Origin: Ryuthela nishihirai
Lineage: Eukaryota > Arthropoda > Arachnida > Araneae > Heptathelidae
Assembly (NCBI GenBank): GCA_038380435.1
Contig: JAWZYU010000007.1
Span: 23,477,001-23,541,000, forward strand
DNA: 64,000 nt
Direction of reading: 5' to 3'
The notes beneath the pieces were generated by a model. That model saw nothing but the letters and a program-made list of their open reading frames with translations, had not been told where the DNA came from and did not search any database. Numbering within the stretch: position 1 is the first letter of the stretch; every line of letters begins with the position of its first letter. A program made the translations under genes and the position numbers. This document shows, one piece after another, positions 44,008 to 53,253 of this stretch.

Positions 44008-45257
44008 CTTTTAACATGCTTTTAGATGCTATTCATATGTTTTGCAACAATCTGATTCCTGTCTGTCTGGTGGTGTATATGACTCTCCAGGGTAAAGGTT
44101 AACTCATGTAGCTCAACCTTTTCTCCCCCACTATGGGGAATTCTGTTCTAAATGAGTTTCAAACTCTACAAGATATCCTGTGGATTGTCCAAAGGAAGCT
44201 AATCCAAACTTGTTCAATGAAGTGAAAAAAAAATTATTAAATTCAGACACCAGTTTCTAATTATTAGAATTTAAGCCTGAATCTGAGTATCTGGTAACAA
44301 TATCTAATTTGCCTGTTACAAATTTGTTCTCTAGATATATTTGTCCTTAACAACAAACCCATATTCTGCCCATGAATGCTGAATTTAGTAAGATCCTATC
44401 ATGCTGATTTCATTCTAGGTCAAGCCTTCTTACATACCTTTAGCACACACAATTTACATTTATTAATCTATCTTCCTACATTCAAGTGGCATGACTAAAC
44501 TAATTCAATCTCTTCCATACAATATTGGATGAAGGAAGTCAAATTTCATGGATTGATGATTCCTTAATAAAGTCTCACTGTTATTGATAAAAAAAAAAAA
44601 CTATTGACACACATGACGACTCCTTCATAAAGTCACATTGTTATAGATAATGGAGTCAAAAGTATCCAGCAAAGATAACTTTAAATTCAACTGCATATAC
44701 ATATTGGATTTCAGTTACCTAGTATTATTAAGAAAAATATTTCAAAGTTAAATCACATAAATTCTTTGAATTTTTAATTAAGAATATTTAGGGGCTTTTC
44801 TGGTATTCCATGACCATACATAAAACTACCTTAATTTTTTCTTACATTCTATGACCAAATAAAAATAAATTAAATTTCTGGCTTTCACTGATTCTCCATC
44901 TTTTTTTATCTGTTAGAATCCTGCATATTCACCCTAATTACTCTTGAATACCTAAAGCATGAGTTTTTACTCTTTCATAATCATCCTATAGCAGATATTT
45001 AAGGTTTAAAAAACTAGTGGAAATTAACATACATTTACACAAAAGCTAGCTTTCTCTATATATGCTTCAATGAAAGAAAATAGTAAACTTTCAGCAAGCA
45101 GATGCTGGTGTATTTATAGTAATATTTACAATTTAAATAAGTATGAATATATGGAGTGGAACTTCTTAAAATTATTGTTACAAAAACAAGTACATTTAAA
45201 ATATAACTTCTTTTACAGGTATATATATCTATATGTAATTATTTTACTTTCTTACAG
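44008..45257 (+). other. Intron, no feature seen
   Basis: AT-rich intron ending in TTTCTTACAG. A repeated pair ATGA...TCCTT(A/C)ATAAAGTC(T/A)CA(C/T)TGTTAT at about 44560-44585 and 44615-44645 is a local duplication. Confidence 0.5.
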
Positions 45258-45311
45258 GCTACATTTAAAGGTTGGACTGATATCATGAACTGTGCTATTG
45301 ATACCAGAAGT
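45258..45311 (+). CDS. para: Nav1/para exon: domain III pore loop with DEKA lysine
   Basis: This exon of only 18 codons (ATFKGWTDIMNCAIDTRS) is in phase 0, after CTTACAG and before GTAAGT. It encodes the re-entrant pore loop of domain III. Lys4 in TFKGW is the K of the DEKA selectivity ring, which makes the channel sodium-selective. This rules out a calcium channel (E here) and the Nav2/DSC1 type. Thr7 follows the conserved Trp, at the place where rat Nav1.4 has Met1240 and human Nav1.7 has Thr. Asp8 is the acidic residue important for tetrodotoxin and saxitoxin binding. A 54-nt exon at this point is also what I recall for vertebrate SCN genes. Confidence 0.96.
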
Positions 45312-45422
45312 GTAAGTTATTGTTTGACTTCATTTTTATTTTTTTAACTACAGAATTAAGCAATGTGGTTGAATTACTTTAATTGCACTTGGTTATAGAA
45401 AAAAATATTAATATACTATATA

Positions 45423-46640
45423 CACAATTGTATCAGAATAATATGACCACCCACAGAATCACAGTGTACCCACCCAGGCACATCACAGAGTGCACATGAC
45501 AAGGTCGATCACATGGAGATATAAGCAGCCGGCCAGACAGATGAGCCATAGTGCGTAACGTGAGCACAATGGGCAGAGGTATTGAATTGACGGATGTTCA
45601 AAAAGGAATGATCATCGGCTACCGCGCCAAGGGCGGAAACATCTCAGAAACAGCAGACTTTGTGAGCTGTTCATGAGGTGCTGTAGTAAGGGTGTACCAA
45701 GAATGGGCCACTGGCACACCAAGTACCTCCAGACATCATAACTATGGAGCCCCAAAGGACATTGACCCCAGAGGAGAACGTTGCCTCCATCGACTGGTAA
45801 AGGGCAATTGATGCACAACAGTGCAGCAATTGACCACTCAAATGAACGCTGGGGCACCTAGGTACGCGTCCCCAATAACAGTAGAGCAAACTGTGTTGCA
45901 CATGGGTCTCCGGAGTCGATGCTGCATAAAGCCGCCCATGTTAACCAAGGTCCATCGGCAACAACACCTGAAGTTCGAATGGGACTACCGTCATTGGACA
46001 GTGGAAGAGTGGAAAAAGGTTGCCATCTCTGACGAATCGAGGTTTCTATTCCACAGAAGTGAGGGGCAGTGGCGGATACGGCGTCAGACACATGAGAACC
46101 AACACCAAGACACGCTTGTTGGTCAAGTACAGGGCAGCTGTGCATATCTGAGGAATGTTTTCCTGATATGACCTGGGACCACTGGTACCACTGGATGTGT
46201 CCCTGAATGCCAATGGCTACCTGTCCATCCTCGCTGACCACATGCATCCCTTCATGTTGGAACGTTTACCCTGGTGGTGATGGTATCTACAAACAAACCC
46301 TGCCATGTCGCTAAGGTGGTGTGTGACTGGTTCCAGAAACATGACAGTGATGTCTCCGTTCTCTCTTGACCAATGAAATCGCCCAACCTTAATCCCATAG
46401 AACACTTGTGGGACAATTTGGATCAACAGGTTCGGTGGGCAGACCCACAACCACGTCATCTCCAGAACCTTCATACTCTGCTGTAGTATGAATGAGCACG
46501 TGTGCCTCTGATAACCTTCCTGGGCCTCAATTCATCCATGCCACACTGTCTCGCCAACTGTGAGCCAATTCTGTCATCCGAGCCAAGGGTGGTTATTCCC
46601 ATTATTAGGTAGGTGGTCATATTATTCTGATACGACTGTG
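45423..46640 (+). mobile_element. Complete but inactive Tc1-like transposon (1218 bp)
   Basis: The terminal inverted repeats are CACA(A/G)T(T/C)GTATCAGAATAATATGACCACC (split CACA, GTATCAGAATAATATGAC, CACC), with about two mismatches in 30. TA lies on each side (45421-45422, 46641-46642). Internal GC content is clearly higher than the intron around it, which makes the insertion stand out. It carries one plus-strand transposase pseudogene. It lies just 111 bp downstream of the filter exon's donor site. Confidence 0.93.
45569..46608 (+). pseudogene. Tc1-like transposase pseudogene
   Basis: It starts MGRGIELTDVQKGMIIGYRA, then GGNISETADFV and AVVRVYQEWATGT, the helix-turn-helix part. LHRLVKGN-stop follows, then TTVQQLTTQMNAG and MLTKVHRQQHLKFEWDYRHW. 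The first catalytic acid is in KVAISDESRFLFHRSEGQWR. The last part reads NANGYLSILADHMHPFM (second catalytic region, with D retained in LADH) and SPNLNPIEHLWDNLDQQVRW, whose E is the third acid. The C-terminus is IRAKGGYSHY-stop at 46606-46608. Frameshifts around 46130-46170 and 46275-46375 and three or more stops make it inactive. Length (about 346 codons) is normal for Tc1-like enzymes. Confidence 0.88.
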
Positions 46641-46642
46641 TA

Positions 46643-48433
46643 TACACTTCCTTTGTGCTTTGTATACCACTGGAAATCTAATAAGTGCTATGTCAGCATG
46701 CATCATAATAGAGTTGCTAGAAAAAAACTGTTGTGGGCACAAGTTTCCAGAATAAAAAAAAATGTGTCTACACTTCAATGTCAACTTCCTTTTGAAAATT
46801 TGAAAATATTGATCCAATTTATGTAAAGTTCTGAAACAACTGCTCCAAGAATTGTAATTCTACATTGAATACTTTCCAAAATCTCATGATACAAAGGATT
46901 AATGTACATGTCTATATATATAATACATGAGCCATTTAATGTTAAACCAACAAATTAAAAAATTTTGTACTCTGACACCTCAGAATTTCAGCAATTTTTC
47001 TTATAACTTTCACCAATTAAATGAAAACATAAATCTGAGTTTTATTTATTTATTTTGTTAGTAACTTTTATTTTATAACTGGGAAAACTCAAAAGAATTA
47101 ACCTAAAATAGGATATATGCATTTAATACACTTAAATATTATATTTTGGGGTGTAGTTTATCAACCTAATGATTCAAAAGGCATGTCAATCATTTAACAT
47201 TTATTCTAGGCGTGAAAAAAATTATAACTCTACATAATAGGTTACTGTCGAAATTGCCCAAAATTTGTGTCATAAAACCAACAAAGAGCAAGTTTTAGAT
47301 AATCATAGTTCCTCTCTAGATTGCAACATGAGCATTTCCTTTTCTATAGGGAATCTACTTTATCACAGTGTATCTAATCACAGTGTATCCACAAAGAAGC
47401 ACATTCACATTATTCATCAAAAATGAGAAAGCATATATGCAAATTTGGACTATTTTTGTGCTCCATATTCAGCATGTTTGGGAGGTGTTAAAGAAATTAA
47501 ACTTTCTGTAGCAGCGATATTAACTGTTACTCAAAGCCTAAAAAAGGTGATTTCTCATTAAAGTTTTTGTGAATTTTCAAAATTGGGTAAATAATGTATT
47601 TTTTATATGCTAAGTAGCATCCATCTGCTTATGCTGCAGAGAAATAAAATCATATAGTTGTTATATACCAGTAACATGGGCTTGAAAAACATGATTAGTC
47701 CTCAGAAGTAGAAAGGATTTGAGTAATGAACTTGGGTTATTTCACATAAGGAAATCTTTATTTATAGTTTCATGTGGACTGCCATTAATTGAGGGCACCA
47801 ATTTAAACTTTTTACCTTGTTCTATCTGAATTAGCAGTTGTTTTGTTCATAGGCATTATATCCCCCCCCCCCCCCATGTCTTGGCAAACTTTCAGATTCA
47901 TATGTTTGGTCCTGGAAATATTTTTTGTCTATTCTCCAATTTTATAGGTTGTGTGAATAACCACTATTTAAAATCAAAGTTTTTAATTCTCTATAACACT
48001 GTTAAATGTTTTTAAGCACTTCAACATATGAACTATGCTATCAAGTATCAAAAGTCGCAAAAGTCGTTAAGGAGGTTTACATATTGTACCATAGAGGATG
48101 GGTAGTAACAGGAACTTCCGGGATGCTTTCATTGACAAATTTAATAATCGACGATCTTGCCAGCAAGTGATGCCTCAGTGGAGATTAAAAGAAGGATAAC
48201 GGATGTCAATGGTGTATCTGCCATGGCGAAGGAAATAACCATTTATATACTCTCTATGAAAAGGAACTTCTAATACTGAAATCCAGAGATTAGCTATGAC
48301 TATCCAAAACCTGATTTATTAATTTTTATGGCACAAATGTGGCCAAATCACACAATCGTATTTATTTATCAATTTTCATGTACAGAATAAGTGTTATATA
48401 GGGATTAATGTGCATATTGAATCATTAAACTAG
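46643..48433 (+). other. Intron, no feature seen
   Basis: AT-rich intron with a run of 12-13 C at about 47863-47876. No recognised gene or repeat family. Confidence 0.5.
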
Positions 48434-48559
48434 ACTTGAATGTTATCTGTTCTTTTGCCCCATACAGAGGATTCTGATGAAAATGAGAAAGACAGGTTTA
48501 GTGGACAACTTCAGGATATTTTTAATTCTGTCAAGGAGATATTTCTCTTGTGCTAGGTG

Positions 48560-49263
48560 GAAATATGATTGAATGATAACAACTGATGCTTCGCTATACA
48601 GGAAAGTACTACATCTGATGGACAGCACCATATGTCACATTCATGTGCTGAATGAGGTCTAGTAGAAAACTGACATTAATGCTGCAAAGCAGTGAAGGAA
48701 CCTGCCGAAATGATTTGCATTACTCAAAAGTTATCTATTTCTGTCAGTTCATTCAAATCTGGAATATGGAAACTTTTCGAATTTTGAGCCATGCCAATAA
48801 GATTTAGTAGCAATATGTCTAAATTTATACTGTAACTGTAAATAAATTGTGCCAAAAGTCGACCATTTTTTAAAGAGGAATTTTGAGCTTTTTTTTAAAG
48901 AATGATAATCGCTACCTAAATATCATTTAGTTGGGACAAAAATCCAAGTTCCAAGCTCTCGTGGTTTCATGGATGGTTGGGGTCAGGGGAGCCACTGGAC
49001 AGCTGTTGGGAAAAGGATGTGAGCCTCTTGTCAAGGCCATCTAGTGTGTTCTTTAACATGCGTGAGTGTGGCTCTTCCACACGAGGCCACAGCTTAACAT
49101 CCCATCCGAAGGACGATTGCCTTTTGGAGCCCAACAGTGGCCCCTATTCACTGTGGGCAGGGGCGGAAACTATAGCAGAGAAAATCTGCACACTTGCCCA
49201 GCTGTAACCCGAACCTGAGAATTGCAGGTTTCAAGCCTGGCGCACTACCTATTGAGCCTACTC
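48560..49263 (-). mobile_element. 704-bp insertion in LINE E flanked by 13-bp duplication, containing SINE family 1
   Basis: CTTGTGCTAGGTG is repeated exactly at 48547-48559 and 49264-49276, which fits a target site duplication made by LINE machinery. The right end of the insert is the tRNA-like head of SINE family 1 on the minus strand: reverse complement GGCTCAATAGGTAGTGCGCC with B box GGTTCGGGTTAC. Its body extends to about 48955. The left 395 bp (48560-48954) are not shared with the other SINE copies. They could be a longer 3' part or a read-through product. Confidence 0.75.
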
Positions 49264-49352
49264 CTTGTGCTAGGTGACTTCAATACTAAAGCTGGTACTG
49301 ACTGATCTTTGAGTAGGATGTTAGGTCCTTTTAGCATTAGTAGTCATTCCCA

Positions 49353-49495
49353 AAAGGGCTAAATCATCTGCATAATCTAAACCAGAAATTTTGAAATTTC
49401 TAGACCATTTGAGGCCAAAATCTTTCTCTTGCAAAGAATTTCACAAAATGTAATCATAACCTAACTAAAGGGAAAAGGAGACAAAATGCAATGGC
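49353..49495 (-). repeat. Inverted RTE RT fragment inside copy E
   Basis: The reverse complement reads TGCATTTTGTCTCCTTTTCCC ... AAAGATTTTGGCCT, TAGATTATGCAGATGATTTAGCC, CTTTTGGGAATG (pieces shown separately). This is the RT region from the GCILSPF block to just after YADD, now on the minus strand. Unlike the direct-strand part of copy E, this piece keeps the intact TTA codon after YADD. It therefore derives from a different copy or an older state. Confidence 0.8.
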
Positions 49496-50739
49496 AAAGA
49501 TGAATGTCTCCTATAGGTAGGTAAACTTAACAGTACGAAAATAACTACAAACACTGGGATATTTGTATGCACACATGGGTTTCACCTGATGGACTGCATA
49601 AGAATATGATCGATTATGTATTAATTAACAGCAAATGGGCTAGTTTGGTTAGGATTATCAGATCATATAGGGGAGCTGAAATTGGGTTTGACCATTACCT
49701 GGTCAAAAATGTTTTACAGCTGAAGCTTAAGAACTATTATGCTAAGGTTAAGAGAATTATCCTTAACACTGAAGTTCTGAAAGATCCAAATAGCCAAAGC
49801 ATGCCATGATAGGCTACTACTAATTAATTATGGCAATTATGGTTTGTTACTGCTGAAGTTGAGAAAGAATGGAATCAGTTTAAACAGGCTTTACTTGAAA
49901 CTAACAGTACTCTTTTGGGTAAAAAGGAACAGAGGAGACAAAGTTATATGAGTGATAAGGCTATAGAACTTATTTCTGAAAGAAGGAAGTGCAGAGATAA
50001 TCTGAATCGACACCCTACTAGTCCTAACAGACTGCATTATAAAGAGCTTAATAAATGTGTAAAGGATCAGTTAACAGTTGATAACAATCTTTGGCTTGAT
50101 AACTTGGCTGGAAAATCAGAGGAAGCAGCTAGACAGTATAGAGTTGTACCAGATAGTTAATCTTTGGTCTGGGAAAGAACTGGCTAGCATATAGAGATAA
50201 ACATGGTAAGATCATTGAAGGTGAGGTTTCGGTCATTGCTAGGTGGACTCAGTATTTCAGAGATGTTCTAAACAATGTGGTTATTTCCACTCCCATTATT
50301 TTTAACGAAGATACTGACGAACATTACTGACTTTAATGTTGGCCCTTATATCACATTCTGAAGTCACTTTGGCAATCTCTAAGTTAAAACTGCATAAATC
50401 CCCAGGGATGGATGAAATCAACACTGAAATCCATAGAGCTGGGAATGTTTCTGTTACCATATGGCTGACTGAAATTTATAATATCTTTTATGATAAAGGC
50501 ATTGCTCCTAAGGATTTTACTACAGCTATTATTGTCCCTATTTTTTAAAAATATGATCGTAGTTCTTGTGATAATTGTAGGGGAATTAGTCTACTTTATC
50601 TTCCAGGTAAAGTTCTTTGCAAGATTTTGTTTAATAGAAATAAGAATTAGGTTGATGGCAACTGCATGATGAACAGTGTGGATTCAGAAGTGGTAGGGAA
50701 TGTACTGATCAAATATTTTCACTTAGGTATTCTTGAGAA

Positions 50740-50989
50740 ATTAAAAATAACTTAGAATTCTCTGTCATTGAGCAATAAAATTTTAAAGTTTATCCTTAAA
50801 ACTATCTGTATGTTGAAAGTTTTCAGGAGATAACTCAGATGATTTTCGGAGCAGTGACAGTGTTTTCTCCTAAAAACTTTTAACCTACAGATAGTTTGAA
50901 GGATAAACTTTAAAATTTTATTGCTCAACGACAGAGAATTCTAAGTTATTTTTAATTAATTTCTGAGCAAGATGGTCTTTTTAATTGTG
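50740..50989. repeat. 250-bp foldback made of inverted Penelope-like ends, inserted in LINE E
   Basis: The left half (about 50740-50862) corresponds to the left end of the remnant at 27681, and the right half (50863-50989) to 35380-35577. The halves are reverse complements of each other over about 110 bp (ATAACTTAGAATTCTCTGTC facing GACAGAGAATTCTAAGTTAT). The LINE sequence TTCTTGAGAA at 50730-50739 recurs as TTCTTGAGGAA at 50990-51000, a target duplication of about 10 bp. No coding sequence remains. Confidence 0.8.
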
Positions 50990-51805
50990 TTCTTGAGGAA
51001 TGTTTAGAGTTTCAGAAACCTGTGGTTATTATCTTTATAGATTTCAAAAAAGGATATTGATTTTGTTGATCATCATAATTTGTGGTATATTGTTAAATCA
51101 TATTGAATACCTGACAAGTTAGTTAGCATAATGAAAGCTCTTTATAATAACACTAAATTGTATGTGAGAGTTGATAAAGCTTGTAGTATTGGTTTAGCAT
51201 TGCTAGTGGAGTTAGACAAGGGTGCATTTTGTCTCATTTTCTCTTCAGTTTGGTTATTAATCAAGTTATGTGGAATTCTCTGCAAGGAAAGATTTTGGCC
51301 TTAAGTGGTCTGAAAATCTGAAAATTTCTGATTTAGACTATGCTGATGATTAAACCCTTTTGGCAAATAATGTTGATGAGATTAAATCTTTCATTCGAGC
51401 TGTTGATGAGACTGGTAATAGAGTAGGTTTGGTGATAAACAGAGAAAACTAAAGTGATGAAAATTGGTCAAGCAGATGGTGCTTATTTTGCTTTGAATGG
51501 CTTGAGCAAGTGTCTCAGTTTAATTGTCTCAGGATCTATGTAACAGATGCTGGTGATGTGCAGTATGAGATAAACAGAAAAATAGGGATTGCTGCTGGGA
51601 CTTTTAAGAATCTAAGGAGAGTGAGGAAAACTAGACCTATACACCTAAAGACTAAAATTAGGCTGTATAACAGTTTGGTTCTTTCTAAGGTTAGTTATGG
51701 TAGTGAAACATGGAAGCTTTGTATTCAGGATAACAAGAAACTTGATGCCTTTGTTTCTAGATGCTTATGCAGTATCTTGGACATTAGGTGGTTTGAGTTT
51801 GTAAA

Positions 51806-51890
51806 TAATGATGAGGTTAGAAGAAGGAGTTAGTAAATGATGAGGTTAGAAGAAGGAGTTAGTAAGCTCCTTCTTCTAACCTCATCATTA
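51806..51890. repeat. Tandem plus inverted 25-nt unit in LINE E
   Basis: AATGATGAGGTTAGAAGAAGGAGTTAG (about 51806-51832; core GATGAGGTTAGAAGAAGGAG) is followed by a second direct copy (about 51836-51861), and then by its reverse complement CTCCTTCTTCTAACCTCATC (51867-51886). This has the look of a templated repair scar. Confidence 0.85.
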
Positions 51891-52543
51891 TATTATACTG
51901 AGCAGCATATTGTGCAAAGTCAGAATGTATTGGTTTGGCCATATTGCCTGTATGTGTAGCTACAGATTGGTGAGCAGGATTATGAACAGTGTACCTAAAG
52001 GCCTCAGAAAAAGGGGGAGACATAGGATACAATGGGCTGACAATGTCAAACAGTCTTGCTAGAATTGACCTATAATGGCCAAATGTGGAGCTGTAGCTAA
52101 GGACAGATATATGTGCAAAACAAAATTACAAAGTCTGGTAGGACCTCCTTAGCCCATGGTTACATAAAGATTTTGTTTGTGTGTGCATATATATAAACTG
52201 GCAAGATTACAACCCAAATTATATTTTAAGTAAAATATTTATAGTATTCTCTAGTTCCAGATTAATTCTTTTGAAGTTTGACTGGTCAAAAAATAAAGTT
52301 TTATATATTTACATTGAATTAATGAAGATCATGAAAAAAATTTAGGTGGTTCTGAAATATTTGCCAGTTTGATGTTAAATGACCCAAATAAAGTAAGAAT
52401 TTTATAATAGTGATAAATTAAAATAATAAAGGGGTTCAATAAGGTGATAAGAACTCTTAGCATCTTTATATTCAATATATGTGAAAGTAGTAAATGATAT
52501 AAAATTTGCAATTAATCAAATGTAGATGTTCAAAGTTTGCAAA

Positions 52544-52621
52544 CAATTGCAAAGTCTATAAATTTAATTATCTATTATAAATTTAATTTCCAGATAATTA
52601 AATTTATAGACTTTGCAATTG
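52544..52621. repeat. Perfect 30-bp inverted repeat hairpin
   Basis: The arms 52544-52573 and 52592-52621 are exact reverse complements (outer part CAATTGCAAAGTCTATAA; inner part ATTTAATTATCT), with an 18-nt AT-rich loop. The perfection suggests recent origin. No family was recognised. Confidence 0.9.
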
Positions 52622-53074
52622 ACTGATTAATAAGTGTTACTCATACACATTGTTAAGAAATTTATAAGTGTTGCTCAGCACATTATTTAGCAGTAAAAAA
52701 AATATCTTTATGACATAGAGACAAATTTTTTGAACTAGAAGCCAACTGGTTGTACTGGCAATTTTTCCCCTTGTTGAATATATGATATAGTTAACGAAAC
52801 CTAGTCATAACATAATTTATATTTTTGTCCATGTAGTAAATGATTATTTAAAATTGCTGAAAAAAGTCATTTTATAAATTTTTAAGGGAAACCATTCTAT
52901 TTTTCTTAATGATAAAATATGAACAGCCCCTTAATCGATTTTTAAACACACATATCACTTTCATAATTACAGTTGTCACCAAGTATTTTTAACCATCTTT
53001 ACTATGAATATTTCATTTATTTTTTTATTTAAACAAATATGAAAATATTTGAAGTTAATGTATCAAAAACATTA

Positions 53075-53253
53075 CCCCTCAAGCAGCTGTTTACAGCTCA
53101 GGTCTCATAGGAACATATCAGTATAATATGCCACAGATAAGGTCTGTGAGGAAGGTGAGACCTCAGAAGAAGAACTACACAAGAAAGAAAACATATCATG
53201 CCTTATCCAGGACTAGTTCCTTTGATCAGTAGCCAAGCACCCTAAACAACTGG
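53075..53253 (-). repeat. SINE family 2, second copy
   Basis: It matches 6800-7005 in the same orientation: CCTCAAGCAGCTGTTTACAG, CAGGTCTCA, CATGCCTTATCCAGG, and CTTTTGATC(G/A)GTAGCCAAGCA. Its tRNA-like head is altered at the right edge by the adjoining hAT-like end (CCCTAAACAACTGG). Confidence 0.65.

Larger units (their letters stand above)
48434..52170 (+). mobile_element. RTE-type LINE copy E, old mosaic copy with secondary insertions
   Basis: It begins at TTGAATGTTATCTGTTCTTTTGCCCC (endonuclease region, 5'-truncated). It proceeds through LGDFN, the SDH-equivalent region (FDHYLV), KKEQRRQSYMSDKAIELI, the RT and WFGHIA, and ends at GGACCTCCTTAGCCCATGGTT. Interruptions are a 704-bp insertion at 48560-49263, an inverted LINE fragment at about 49353-49495, a foldback at 50740-50989 and a templated repeat at 51806-51890. 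It has many stops. From 51130 to 51800 it is almost identical to copy B, including disabling mutations. Confidence 0.85.
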
